Origin: Halobacillus hunanensis | GTDB lineage: Bacteria > Bacillota > Bacilli > Bacillales > Halobacillaceae | NCBI RefSeq assembly: GCF_900166655.1 | Contig: NZ_FVZB01000007.1 | Location: 930,001 to 994,000, forward strand | Reading direction: 5' to 3' | DNA length: 64,000 bases | Shown here: piece by piece, positions 16,861-25,730 of the stretch | Position numbering within the stretch: position 1 is the stretch's first letter | Layout: every line of letters begins with the position of its first letter | Translations under genes and position numbers: made by a program | Notes under the pieces: model-generated | Seen by the model: the letters and a program-made list of their open reading frames with translations, nothing else | Database searches by the model: none | What the model was told of the DNA's origin: nothing

Positions 16861-19800
16861 TTACTGAAATGTAAACTCAACGGTGGACCCCTCATGAGTT
16901 GAATGGATATGAAGTTTAGCAGGAATCTCCTCTTTCAGCTGGGAGACGTGAGATATAATACCGAGCATCCTGTTACCATCTTGTAACCCTCTTAAACAAT
17001 CAATCGCCTGTTCAAGAGACAATTCATCTAATGTACCAAATCCTTCATCGATAAAGAGCGTATCAAGTTGGACTCCGCCTGCATGGGATTGAACTACATC
17101 AGCCATACCAAGAGCTAAACTCAAACTTGCTTTAAACCCTTCTCCTCCTGATAATGTCCTCACTGAGCGCTGCTGCCCAGTATGATGATCAATCACTTCT
17201 AAATCCAAACCACTTTGAGCACCTTTTTTGGCAATTTCCTGGCTTCTAACCAATTGATAGCGATGGTCTGTCATTTGATCTAGACGAATATTAGCCTGAA
17301 TTAAAATTTCATCCAGGTAAGAAGCAAGCACATATCGCTCTAAAGAAAGGCGTAACGGATTGTTTCCTTTGGCCAGATTGGCCAGTTCTGCTAGATCGTA
17401 GTATTGTTTCGCTTTATCTCTTTGCTGTTCCAGTAATGATTGCATGGTGTTCTGAGCATCTTTATTTTGTTTATAATTGATTTCTAATTCATTGATTTCT
17501 CGTTGTTTATCTTGAACTTGTTGCTTCTTATACTGCCATTTTTGTTCTAACTCATCAAGCTTAGGTCTCTCTTGATCAGTCAGACGTGAAGATACTTCTT
17601 TGTTTCTTTCTAGAACTACAGCCTTCCGTTCTTGGTACTCCTTTAGCTTTTCGTTAAGCGAACGAACTTCTTCTTTAGGCAGTAATGCATGTTGGTACTT
17701 CTCAACTGACTGAAATTCAAATTGGTCAAGCGTTTGATTAAATTCCTTTTCTTTATCCGAAAGAACAGATTCTGCTTTTTGGACGAACTGCTGAACTTGC
17801 GCTTCCTGTGTTGCAGCTTCCTTAAACATTTGATCAACTTTATTAAAATGCTCATGGACCATTTCCCACACCTGTAAAGCCTCACGGTATTGTTTTTCAT
17901 GAGCAGCCACAAGCTGATTCATTTGTTCGCGGTCTGTTGTTTCAAAAGAATAAGCTTGTTTCACTTCTTCTCGTCGGGTTGAAAAATGAACCCTTTCTTG
18001 CTGGAGAAAGTGATATTGCTGAGTATGTTCGTCTTCCGCTTTTACCACTTGTTCAAGTTTATCCTCAAGCTGATTCAGTTGTTTCGCCGCTTCTTGAATC
18101 GTAATCAGCTGTTGGTCTAGTTCATGAAACTTATGTTCTTTTGATTTCAATTGCTCGCAGACTTCAGTATAGTAGTTGTCCAATGCTTCTCGGGATCGAT
18201 CAGCAATATGGTCATCAAATGTTGTAATTAAGCTATTGACAAGCTGCTTTTGAGATTCTCCCTCTGCCTTGATTGTTAATAACTGTTCCTGATCTTTTTG
18301 GAAAATTTTATCGTGCTCCTCAAACGCCTCTTTTAGTACATCTATTTCCTCACCACTTAGAACGCCAGGTGGTTTAGCTGCTAGAGAAGGGTGCTCATGG
18401 GATCCACAAACAGGACAAGCTGCCCGGTCTTGCAAGTCACTTGCCAGATGATAAGCATGATGCTGTTTCAAATCCTCAATAGCAGCTTCATATTTTTCCT
18501 GAGCACTTTTGCGTTTCGCTTTCTTTTCATTAAACGTTTGCACTAAAGATTGATAGCGTGATCGCAAGTCAAGCAGCTTTTTCCATTCTTTTTTGAGTGA
18601 AGACACATCTTCTTTTCGTCGTATCAAGGCATCGAGTTGTTCTTTATGATGATATCTTTCAGCAGTAATCTCTCTCTCAGAAGCAGCTTTTTCTGCAAAT
18701 CTCTGTTTTAGCTTCAGGTACTCTTCTTTACTCCCTTTTAATTCCTTCAACTTATTTTCTTCCCTTGTTAAGTCTTCATCACATTTCTTCAGCTTGTCAT
18801 CTAATGTGAGAAGCTTATCCAGGTTTTCTCTCATGTTGCTGCTTTGTTTCCATTGCTCTTTTAACTGTTCACGATAGGATTCGTTTCCCGCCTCTTGTTC
18901 ATAACTTGCTGCCACTTCTTTGAGGCTTTGTTCAATTTCAAGCTTTCTCTGCTCCTTAGACTGCTGATCACGCTTAAGATCTGTTAACTCTTTCTGCCTA
19001 TCCTTTACTTGATGTTCGTAAGGAAGAACTTCCAACGCTTTCTCAGCAGCTGCTATCTTTTGCTCTATATCATGAAAATATTGATGTTGATCAGCCAGCT
19101 CCGCTGCTTCTTTTTGCAGCGCTTCTTGTTCTTTAAATAATTCCTCTACTGTTTTCGCATCATAGTATAATTCCTGAGCACGTTCGGTCTCTTTCATAAG
19201 CGACGCCAACTGCGATGTTCGTTCATTTTTATGCTGCAGCTGATTAGCAAGATGGTTGTTCAGTCGATTAAGAATATGATCAGGATCTTCGGCTTTCGTA
19301 TCCGCAGTCTTCTCTTCTCCCCAGTTAATTCGATTGACGGCTTGATCAATTTTCCATTGAAACTGCTCAATCTCCTCCTGCAAAGATCTTGAAGATTGCT
19401 TGAAATAATCTGTGAGTTCCTCATAAAAGTGCGTTCTGAAAATCCGCTGTAAAATTTCTTCCCGTTCTTTACTATTTTCGGAGATTAGCTTTCTGAATTC
19501 ACCTTGGGGGATCATAATCATCTTTCGAAACTGTTCATAGTCAAGACTAAGCAACTGTTCTATATGCTCATTGACTTCTTTAATCTTAGATGCAAGTAAT
19601 TGAGGGCCATGTGGTTGAATCATATAAAGCTCTGCCCTTGTAGGCTCCTCCTTAAATCCTTCGCCGCGCTCTTTCTTTTTCAGTTGTTTCGGCATACGGA
19701 CAATTCTGTATTCTTTTCCCCTCAAGCGAAAATGGAAGTCAACAAATGTCGTTTCATCCGGTTCGGAAAAATGGCTGCGTAACGTATCCTGGTCTCGATC

Positions 19801-19977
19801 AGTTCCACTGGCTCTGCCATATAGTGCAAAACACATGGCATCGAATATAGTAGTTTTACCTGCACCAGTCGGGCCAGTAATTAAGAAAATAGATTCTTCC
19901 CCTAACTCTGTAAAATCAATGACTTGCCGAGTTTTATAGGGACCAAAGGCATTCATTGTAAGAGACAATGCTTTCAT
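16861..19977 (-). CDS. sbcC: DNA double-strand break repair exonuclease subunit SbcC
   Basis: A 1038-residue SMC-like ATPase of the SbcCD (Mre11-Rad50 type) complex, which opens hairpins and cleans DNA ends. The Walker A GPTGAGKTTIFDAM is near residue 34. Two very long Glu/Lys/Gln-rich coiled coils flank a zinc hook CPVCGSHEHP near residue 519. The C-terminal half-domain has the signature LSGGEGFKASL and Walker B TLFIDEGFGTLDE. The ATG lies two bases after the sbcD stop, so the subunits are co-translated. No LexA-type box (CGAAC-N4-GTTCG) was seen upstream of the pair. Confidence 0.96.
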   Translation of the reverse strand: MKALSLTMNAFGPYKTRQVIDFTELGEESIFLITGPTGAGKTTIFDAMCFALYGRASGTDRDQDTLRSHFSEPDETTFVDFHFRLRGKEYRIVRMPKQLKKKERGEGFKEEPTRAELYMIQPHGPQLLASKIKEVNEHIEQLLSLDYEQFRKMIMIPQGEFRKLISENSKEREEILQRIFRTHFYEELTDYFKQSSRSLQEEIEQFQWKIDQAVNRINWGEEKTADTKAEDPDHILNRLNNHLANQLQHKNERTSQLASLMKETERAQELYYDAKTVEELFKEQEALQKEAAELADQHQYFHDIEQKIAAAEKALEVLPYEHQVKDRQKELTDLKRDQQSKEQRKLEIEQSLKEVAASYEQEAGNESYREQLKEQWKQSSNMRENLDKLLTLDDKLKKCDEDLTREENKLKELKGSKEEYLKLKQRFAEKAASEREITAERYHHKEQLDALIRRKEDVSSLKKEWKKLLDLRSRYQSLVQTFNEKKAKRKSAQEKYEAAIEDLKQHHAYHLASDLQDRAACPVCGSHEHPSLAAKPPGVLSGEEIDVLKEAFEEHDKIFQKDQEQLLTIKAEGESQKQLVNSLITTFDDHIADRSREALDNYYTEVCEQLKSKEHKFHELDQQLITIQEAAKQLNQLEDKLEQVVKAEDEHTQQYHFLQQERVHFSTRREEVKQAYSFETTDREQMNQLVAAHEKQYREALQVWEMVHEHFNKVDQMFKEAATQEAQVQQFVQKAESVLSDKEKEFNQTLDQFEFQSVEKYQHALLPKEEVRSLNEKLKEYQERKAVVLERNKEVSSRLTDQERPKLDELEQKWQYKKQQVQDKQREINELEINYKQNKDAQNTMQSLLEQQRDKAKQYYDLAELANLAKGNNPLRLSLERYVLASYLDEILIQANIRLDQMTDHRYQLVRSQEIAKKGAQSGLDLEVIDHHTGQQRSVRTLSGGEGFKASLSLALGMADVVQSHAGGVQLDTLFIDEGFGTLDELSLEQAIDCLRGLQDGNRMLGIISHVSQLKEEIPAKLHIHSTHEGSTVEFTFQ

Positions 19978-19979
19978 TT

Positions 19980-21134
19980 CTACTGCCCCCTTTCTTGATG
20001 TTTTAACGTTTCAATGGAATCTTCCACAAGTTTTTTACGGTGTTCAGGAATTGGATCCTCCTTAATTTCTTCATAAAAAGAGGCGAAAAGAGTAGCTGGA
20101 GACAAACGCTGGCGTTCTTTCATCTTCTGGATGTCCTCTGACTGTTTAGGCTGGGGGGAAAGCTTTCGCTCCAGGTACAAGATATTAGGATATAGCTTTC
20201 TCAGTTTTCCCATTGGATCAATTAACTGGCCATCATCAAGCAGACGAACATGTAAATAACTCTCAGGATGATCTGCGGCGTCTCCTCGTATCAGATCGTC
20301 AAAATAGCCTTCGATTCGTTCAAAATCACGTATGGGCCGAAGCGGCACTCTATCTATTTCAAGCTCTCCCTTTTCGTTGATATCAACAATCGTCACGGAT
20401 TTATTGTGAGTCACTTCAGAAAAAGAGTATTTTAAAATGGATCCACTATAACGAATCTTTTCTGCACCGACCCTTTGGGACTGATGTAAATGACCCAAAG
20501 CCACATATGTGAAAGGCTTAAACAGTTCTGTATCAACGTATGGACTCCCGCCAATCATCGACAACCTTTCTTCCGATTCAGATTCCATACCACCGGCAAG
20601 AAATGCATGACCGATCCATATGTGGCGTTCATCCATATCGTACTGTTCGGAAATAAAATTAATTAGCTTTTCAGCCGCTTGCTGATGTGAACGTACTTCG
20701 GGATCATTAAATTGATAAGCCACTTCCGCTGGCTCCACATACGGAATGAGATGGAAGTGAATCGGGCCGCCTCCATCATAAAGAGTCACGGCTTGATATT
20801 CCTTCGAGAGTTTAGTATCAAGGAAAAGCTGCTGTTTTCTAAACAATTGTGAACCAAATTCGAGTCGATCTGGACTGTCATGGTTTCCCGAGATTGCAAG
20901 AACCGGGATGTTAAAATCGTTAATGATTGTCGTTAGTGTGTCATTTAACAGTTCAACCGCCTGCTTGGGCGGAATAGCACGATCGTATAAATCACCCGCG
21001 ATGATGATCGCGTCAGGGCGTTGTTCTTCAACGATTTTGAGGAACTGCTCCAAAATATAGCGTTGATCTTCCGTCATATACACATTATTAACGATTTTCC
21101 CTAAATGCCAATCTGCAGTATGTAAGATTTTCAA
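19980..21134 (-). CDS. sbcD: DNA repair exonuclease subunit SbcD
   Basis: The 384-residue Mre11-type nuclease subunit. The metallophosphoesterase motifs are in order: ILHTADWHLGK at the N-terminus, AGDLYDR near residue 53, SGNHDS near residue 87, GHAFLAGG near residue 190 and LGHLHQS near residue 224. The start is placed at TTG 21134 because family members begin M-x-ILHTADWHLG and a GGGG site lies five bases upstream; an in-frame ATG at 21155 is the alternative but has no good ribosome site. It is directly upstream of sbcC. Confidence 0.93.
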   Translation of the reverse strand: MKILHTADWHLGKIVNNVYMTEDQRYILEQFLKIVEEQRPDAIIIAGDLYDRAIPPKQAVELLNDTLTTIINDFNIPVLAISGNHDSPDRLEFGSQLFRKQQLFLDTKLSKEYQAVTLYDGGGPIHFHLIPYVEPAEVAYQFNDPEVRSHQQAAEKLINFISEQYDMDERHIWIGHAFLAGGMESESEERLSMIGGSPYVDTELFKPFTYVALGHLHQSQRVGAEKIRYSGSILKYSFSEVTHNKSVTIVDINEKGELEIDRVPLRPIRDFERIEGYFDDLIRGDAADHPESYLHVRLLDDGQLIDPMGKLRKLYPNILYLERKLSPQPKQSEDIQKMKERQRLSPATLFASFYEEIKEDPIPEHRKKLVEDSIETLKHQERGQ

Positions 21135-21207
21135 AAGGACCCCAACTTTCTTCATCATAACTTGATAGATTATAGCCTCTATTATACTAGATTCAGTCAA
21201 AGCTTGA

Positions 21208-21241
21208 AAAAATAAAAGATATCCACCGAAGGGATATCTTT
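21208..21241 (-). terminator. Intrinsic terminator after yozE
   Basis: A perfect 10-base-pair stem AAAGATATCC/GGATATCTTT is followed on the minus strand by TATTTTTTC. Confidence 0.8.
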
Positions 21242-21247
21242 ATAAGC

Positions 21248-21469
21248 TTATTCACTTTCTTCTAATTGGTAGGATTCGTATAAGCGGTCAAAAACGGCTA
21301 AAGCATTTGTAAACGGAATATTCCACTCTAAATAGCTGCTTAATTCATGGTACGAAGTAGCCTGTTTAGGAAAACTGTGATCTTTAAACATCCAATCAGC
21401 AAGCTGCTTCTCATCGTCTGCCTGCTTGTTTCCGCGATAACGCATCATATAATGGTAAAACGATCGCAT
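21248..21469 (-). CDS. yozE: YozE family protein (UPF0346)
   Basis: A 73-residue helical protein of the YozE/UPF0346 family: SFYHYMMRYRG at the start, ADWMFKDHSFPKQ in the middle and YHELSSYLEWN near residue 40. The family has a sterile-alpha-motif-like fold and unknown function. AAAGGAGAGAGAAT precedes the ATG. It is a single gene closed by a terminator. Confidence 0.93.
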   Translation of the reverse strand: MRSFYHYMMRYRGNKQADDEKQLADWMFKDHSFPKQATSYHELSSYLEWNIPFTNALAVFDRLYESYQLEESE

Positions 21470-21527
21470 ATTCTCTCTCCTTTATAATCATACTTTGAGC
21501 AAATAAAATATAGTTTCGAAGTCATGC

Positions 21528-21560
21528 CATCAGGAATTAATCTTCCATAAATTCCTGATG
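21528..21560 (-). other. Inverted repeat across the tatC stop codon
   Basis: CATCAGGAATT (21528-21538) pairs perfectly with AATTCCTGATG (21550-21560); the tatC stop lies in the loop side. There is no T tract, so it may protect the 3' end or act as a weak terminator. Confidence 0.45.
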
Positions 21561-22289
21561 CGCCTTAAGTTTCTTTCTATAAACGACTCGAGATAATATT
21601 ATGCTTATTTCATACAAAATAATCAAAGGAACCGCCACAACAATTTGCAGCACAAAATCAGGAGGCGTAATCATTGCCCCAATAATAACCAGAACAAAGT
21701 ACGCATACTTTCTGATTTTGATAAGAAATTCTGGATTGACGAGGCCGAGACTTGTCAGGAACATCACGACAATCGGAATTTCAAAGAGCAGAGCGAATGG
21801 AATAGTCACGCGAAAAACGAACTTAAAGTAACGTTCGACCGTAAACAATTCATTAAACATCCCATCATTTAATGACAGTAAAAATGGCAAGATCAGTTGG
21901 ACAAACACTGTATATCCGAAACTTAAACCAGCAATAAACAGTAAGAAAACGGCAGGTATGTATGCTAGAGAAATCTTTCGCTCTTTAGGCGTAAGGGCTG
22001 GTTTTACGAATAACCAAAGCTGCAAACTGAGCATAGGTAACGTGGCAATTAACGCAACAAGGCTGGCCATAGAGAAAAAGATCCAAATAATTTCCCCGGG
22101 ACTTGTCATATTGAGTTCAAACGGAATATCTCGTTCAAAGAAACTATAGATTTCCCTTACATAAATAAATCCTAAAATAAAAAAGAGAATAAACGTAGCC
22201 AATGTCCAAATAATTCGCTTCCGAAGTTCACTAAGATGGTCGGTTACGTTCATCTCTATATCGTTATGATTATATTGTTCATCAGACAT
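21537..22289 (-). CDS. tatC: Twin-arginine translocase subunit TatC
   Basis: A 250-residue polytopic protein that recognises twin-arginine signal peptides. The N-terminal cytoplasmic motif DHLSELRKRI near residue 15 and six hydrophobic segments are visible, with FVKPALTPKERK in the first cytoplasmic loop. The ATG at 22289 with GGAGGTGCAGAAA is preferred over an in-frame codon 12 residues earlier. It follows two tatA genes, with a hairpin in the gap. The Rieske protein at 63350 has a twin-arginine signal and is a likely substrate. Confidence 0.95.
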   Translation of the reverse strand: MSDEQYNHNDIEMNVTDHLSELRKRIIWTLATFILFFILGFIYVREIYSFFERDIPFELNMTSPGEIIWIFFSMASLVALIATLPMLSLQLWLFVKPALTPKERKISLAYIPAVFLLFIAGLSFGYTVFVQLILPFLLSLNDGMFNELFTVERYFKFVFRVTIPFALLFEIPIVVMFLTSLGLVNPEFLIKIRKYAYFVLVIIGAMITPPDFVLQIVVAVPLIILYEISIILSRVVYRKKLKAHQEFMED

Positions 22290-22327
22290 TTTCTGCACCT
22301 CCAGGCGATCTAGGGCCTGACACAAAG

Positions 22328-22360
22328 AAGATGTAAGAGCTGATTTCCCCCTTACATCTT
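22328..22360 (-). other. Hairpin between tatA and tatC
   Basis: A perfect 10-base-pair stem AAGATGTAAG/CTTACATCTT with a 13-base loop. On the minus strand only CTTTG follows, so it may be a partial terminator or mRNA-processing structure setting the TatA:TatC ratio. Confidence 0.5.
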
Positions 22361-22370
22361 GCCGTGTTAT

Positions 22371-22556
22371 TTACTTATTTTTGTCCTCTTTCTTTGAATC
22401 CTGATCATCAGACATCATATCACCGGTAGCTTTCTTAAATTCTTTAAGAGAACTTCCAAATGCCTTCCCGATTTCAGGCAATTTGGATGGTCCAAAAATG
22501 ACTAATGCAATAATTAAAATCAAAATCAGACCCGGCACACCAATATTAGATAACAT
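22371..22556 (-). CDS. Twin-arginine translocase TatA/E protein (second copy)
   Basis: A 61-residue TatA-type protein: one N-terminal membrane helix [15 protein letters not shown], the [14 protein letters not shown] hinge and amphipathic helix, and a charged tail [12 protein letters not shown]. TatA oligomers form the pore for folded proteins. GGGAGTG precedes the ATG. It is 23 bases downstream of another TatA gene and about 80 bases upstream of tatC. Confidence 0.93.
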   Translation of the reverse strand: MLSNIGVPGLILILIIALVIFGPSKLPEIGKAFGSSLKEFKKATGDMMSDDQDSKKEDKNK

Positions 22557-22579
22557 CTAAATCACTCCCGGTATGGTAA

Positions 22580-22804
22580 TTAACTCTTTTTGTTAGAATC
22601 CGTATCATTGAACAACTGCTTAGCTTCAGATATCTCTTTCTGAGCATCCCCCGATAAATCTCGGGCAGAATTTTTAAATTCTTTCAATGTTTGTCCTGTT
22701 GCTTTTCCGATCTCAGGCAATTTCTTCGGCCCGAAGACAACTAGTGCAACAAGTAAAATAAGTATTAATCCAGGAATTCCTATACTTGACAGCATGTCAT
22801 TCAC
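22580..22804 (-). CDS. Twin-arginine translocase TatA/E protein (first copy)
   Basis: A 74-residue TatA-type protein with a membrane helix [15 protein letters not shown], the hinge [14 protein letters not shown] and a longer amphipathic region. It is clearly a paralogue of the following gene (same hinge, different tails), so it is a tandem duplication. AAAGGACGG precedes the ATG at 22804; an in-frame ATG three codons later is possible. Confidence 0.92.
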   Translation of the reverse strand: MNDMLSSIGIPGLILILLVALVVFGPKKLPEIGKATGQTLKEFKNSARDLSGDAQKEISEAKQLFNDTDSNKKS

Positions 22805-22951
22805 CGTCCTTTTAAAAAGAAGTAAATCTTTTCATTAATTAGATTCTATTATGGGAATAAATTGCTAAGTTATGCCAATTACAAACCTGCTATTTCTCTC
22901 AGAAAAAAGCTTGTCCTAATCATATCATGTTCTCGATAAAATGTCTTTTAG

Positions 22952-23560
22952 TTATAAATATTTTCTCAAAAGAGTGCGGGCGCTGACATACTCATCTTGT
23001 GTATTCATATTAAAAAAATGATCGCCTGCCATATCTCTAGAAATGGATTGAAAGTCCGAGATGTATTGTACGTTGATTTGATTAAGCAATGAGCGCATAC
23101 TTCGCTGTTCGTCTTGTAATAATTGCTCAACTACCGGAAGCAGCCTTCTACTGTAAATCCCTGAGAGTGGTTGAAGTCTGTCTTCATAGAAGGGCACAAG
23201 AGCTTGTGTTTCTGTAGAAGCCTCTTTAAACATACTATAGAAAACTTCCTTCTGGATAAACGGTGTATCACAGGCTGACAATAAGACGAAAGGTTCGGAT
23301 CCATGATTCAGAACAGCATGTAAGCCGGCTAGCGGTCCGGCATCCACAAAAGTATCATGTACTACCTCAATAGCAGGGTCAATTGTTGGACATGGCTGAC
23401 CCCGATTGATGACTACTCGAGCACAACATTGAGATAATTCACTAGTAATCCGCTCGATCACCGTTTGCTCCCCCAGAGGAAGAAGGGCTTTATCCGTGCC
23501 CATTCTTGTAGAACCACCACCCGCCAGTATGGCCCCGCAAACTTCACTCGGTTCGATCAT
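22952..23560 (-). CDS. mobA: Molybdenum cofactor guanylyltransferase
   Basis: A 202-residue nucleotidyltransferase that joins GMP to molybdopterin. The nucleotide-binding motif AGGGSTRMGTDKALLPLG is at residues 13-30, DAGPLAGLHAVL near residue 72 and SACDTPFI near residue 94. No other molybdenum cofactor gene is in the window, which is unusual because mob genes normally sit with moe or moa genes. The start overlaps the stop of the DHFR gene by one base (TGATG), so translation is probably coupled. Confidence 0.93.
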   Translation of the reverse strand: MIEPSEVCGAILAGGGSTRMGTDKALLPLGEQTVIERITSELSQCCARVVINRGQPCPTIDPAIEVVHDTFVDAGPLAGLHAVLNHGSEPFVLLSACDTPFIQKEVFYSMFKEASTETQALVPFYEDRLQPLSGIYSRRLLPVVEQLLQDEQRSMRSLLNQINVQYISDFQSISRDMAGDHFFNMNTQDEYVSARTLLRKYL

Positions 23561-24054
23561 CAGGCTCTCACCCGGTCATAAATTCTAAAATAATAATCGT
23601 AGGGGTTTTTTTCATCCTTAATGCCTTTCGTTTCCTTAACCAGGCGCCAATCAGCTTCTTCATAGGGCGGAAAATAAGCATCTCCCTCAAAGGCATGATC
23701 TATATATGTCATATACATTCGATCTGCATAAGGAAGCATCGCCTCGAACAGAACACCGCCGCCGATCACAAACCACTCTTTTTCAGGATAGGTTTGATTG
23801 AGCTTAATAATCTCATCAATCGAATGAATGATTTCACACCCTTCGACTTCATATTCTTCCCTTGAAGTCAGAATGATATGTTTTCGATTAGGAAGAGGTT
23901 TTCCAAAGGAATCAAATGTTTTTCTTCCCATAATGATCGTTTCATCCCATGTGGTTTCTTTAAAAAATTTGAAATCGTTAGGAATATACCATGACAAGTC
24001 ATTATCTTTACCAATTAATTGATTCTTATCCATTGCAAACACAAAAGAAATCAT
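23560..24054 (-). CDS. dfrA: Dihydrofolate reductase
   Basis: A 164-residue DHFR that regenerates tetrahydrofolate with NADPH. It has the substrate loop IGKDNDLSWYIPNDF at residues 14-28 with the catalytic Asp, the cofactor motif IIMGRKTFDSFGKPLPNRKHI near residue 40 and IGGG near residue 97. The usual Leu-Pro-Trp of the active-site loop reads Leu-Ser-Trp. It lies downstream of thyA, as in many bacilli, with 85 bases between, and overlaps mobA by one base. GAGGAGCAGATAA precedes the ATG. Confidence 0.95.
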   Translation of the reverse strand: MISFVFAMDKNQLIGKDNDLSWYIPNDFKFFKETTWDETIIMGRKTFDSFGKPLPNRKHIILTSREEYEVEGCEIIHSIDEIIKLNQTYPEKEWFVIGGGVLFEAMLPYADRMYMTYIDHAFEGDAYFPPYEEADWRLVKETKGIKDEKNPYDYYFRIYDRVRA

Positions 24055-24139
24055 TTATCTGCTCCTCAAGTAATAAGTGATAGTCGACCTTTTACTTTCA
24101 TCTGTTTTGATCCACGTAACGTGTAGCAAGTCAAAAATA

Positions 24140-25099
24140 TCATACAGCTACCGGGGCTTTAATTCCTGAATGCGGGTCATATCCTTCCAGCTTAATATCT
24201 TCAATAGTAAAGTCAAACAGATTGGATTTATCCTGATTAAGAAAAAGTTCAGGTAATGCACGAGGCTCCCTTTTAAGCTGAGTTTGAATCTGCTCAAGAT
24301 GATTACTGTAAATATGAGCATCTCCGAGCGTATGGATAAACTCTCCTACCTCGAGGTTACATTCATGAGCAATTAAGTGTGTCAATAACGCATAGCTCGC
24401 AATATTAAAAGGAACCCCGAGAAATATATCTCCGCTTCTCTGATAAAGCTGACAAGATAAGCGGCCGTTGGCAACATAAAATTGGAACATCGTATGACAG
24501 GGCGGCAACGCCATATTTGAAGGTACATCTTCAGGATTCCACGCCGTCACAATATGCCTTCTGGAGTCGGGGTTTGTTTTGATACTGTGGATAACATTAG
24601 CCAGCTGGTCAATCGTTTCCCCTCTTGACGTCTTCCAGTCACGCCATTGCTTCCCATAAACGGAGCCTAAATTTCCAAAACGCTCACTAAAGTCATCTTC
24701 TTTAAGAATACGTTGTTTGAACTCGTTCATTTCTTGCTCATATACTGTTTTAAATTCTGGATCACGTTGAATACGTCTGCCAAAATCTGTCATATCCGGT
24801 CCATCATACTCATCGCTTTTCGTGTAAGATTCAAAGGCCCATTCGTTCCAAATATTATTGTTATGCTGTAACAAATAACGAATGTTCGTATCTCCATGGA
24901 TAAACCAGAGCAATTCACTTACGATCAGACGAAAAGGAACCCTTTTAGTTGTCAGAAGCGGAAAGCCTTCCTGTAAATTGAATCGCATTTGATAACCGAA
25001 AGCAGAGTATGTACCGGTTCCTGTTCTGTCTTCCTTCCTAGTTCCGTTATCTAACACATGCTTACATAAATCTAAATAACTCATCTCGTTCTGACTCAT
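24140..25099 (-). CDS. thyA: Thymidylate synthase (long, Lactobacillus casei-type)
   Basis: A 319-residue ThyA that methylates dUMP using methylene-tetrahydrofolate. The catalytic cysteine is in [13 protein letters not shown] near residue 203, with [10 protein letters not shown] before it and [20 protein letters not shown] after. The protein keeps the roughly 50-residue insertion after residue 85 that distinguishes the L. casei-type enzyme from the 264-residue E. coli type. AATAGGAGGAACAAGTA precedes the ATG. Placement before DHFR is functionally sensible because the reaction makes dihydrofolate. Confidence 0.97.
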   Translation of the reverse strand: MSQNEMSYLDLCKHVLDNGTRKEDRTGTGTYSAFGYQMRFNLQEGFPLLTTKRVPFRLIVSELLWFIHGDTNIRYLLQHNNNIWNEWAFESYTKSDEYDGPDMTDFGRRIQRDPEFKTVYEQEMNEFKQRILKEDDFSERFGNLGSVYGKQWRDWKTSRGETIDQLANVIHSIKTNPDSRRHIVTAWNPEDVPSNMALPPCHTMFQFYVANGRLSCQLYQRSGDIFLGVPFNIASYALLTHLIAHECNLEVGEFIHTLGDAHIYSNHLEQIQTQLKREPRALPELFLNQDKSNLFDFTIEDIKLEGYDPHSGIKAPVAV

Positions 25100-25114
25100 T
25101 ACTTGTTCCTCCTA

Positions 25115-25720
25115 TTATTCATTGACGCCTTCCCACTCATCCAAAAAGCGCTGCAAATAATCCACCATAAATTGGTGACGTATTTGCGCTTCTTCCCTTG
25201 CACTCTTTGTATGGATCAAATCAGACAATTTCAGCAGTTTATCGTAGAAATGCTGAATCGATCCGGCTGTCTCTTTGCCTTCCTGGTGAATTAATTGACT
25301 ATGGGCACCTCCAAAGGCAAAGGTTCTGGCAATTCCAATGGCACCGATGGCATCAAGTCGATCAGCATCCTGAACGATTTTCCCTTCCAATGTTTTTGGT
25401 GTTTGACCTTTAGAAAAGGAAACATCCTCCATAGCCATTTTAATTTGCCGGCATACATGCTCCGTGATTCCTTGTTCAGATAGAAACTTCACGGCATGTT
25501 TTCTGGCTTGCACAGGTTCTGGAAACAATTTGGCATCCCCTGCATCATGCAGCCACCCCGCAACTTCACAAATAAACGGGTCTGCCCCCTCTTTTTCAGC
25601 AAGCACCTTTGACCAATGGGCCACCCTTTTCATGTGGTAATAGTCATGGCCAGTCGGGTCGCTGTCAAACAGTACATGTACGTAATTTTCTATAGTTGTT
25701 TTCAGTGGCTCTTTTATCAC
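25115..25720 (-). CDS. HD-domain hydrolase
   Basis: A 201-residue HD superfamily metal-dependent phosphohydrolase. The metal ligands are visible as the first histidine in GHDYYHMKRVAHW near residue 23, the HD pair in WLHDAGDAKLF near residue 57 and the distal Asp in QDADRLDAIGAIG near residue 120. Relatives are annotated as nucleotidases or YedJ-like proteins; the substrate is uncertain. Translation starts at GTG (25720), preceded by GAGGTG, 11 bases after the DUF72 gene. Confidence 0.85.
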   Translation of the reverse strand: MIKEPLKTTIENYVHVLFDSDPTGHDYYHMKRVAHWSKVLAEKEGADPFICEVAGWLHDAGDAKLFPEPVQARKHAVKFLSEQGITEHVCRQIKMAMEDVSFSKGQTPKTLEGKIVQDADRLDAIGAIGIARTFAFGGAHSQLIHQEGKETAGSIQHFYDKLLKLSDLIHTKSAREEAQIRHQFMVDYLQRFLDEWEGVNE

Positions 25721-25730
25721 GCAAACACCT

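Noticed and set aside
19977-21200. LexA-type SOS box before sbcDC
   Set aside because: No CGAAC-N4-GTTCG motif was seen upstream of the pair.
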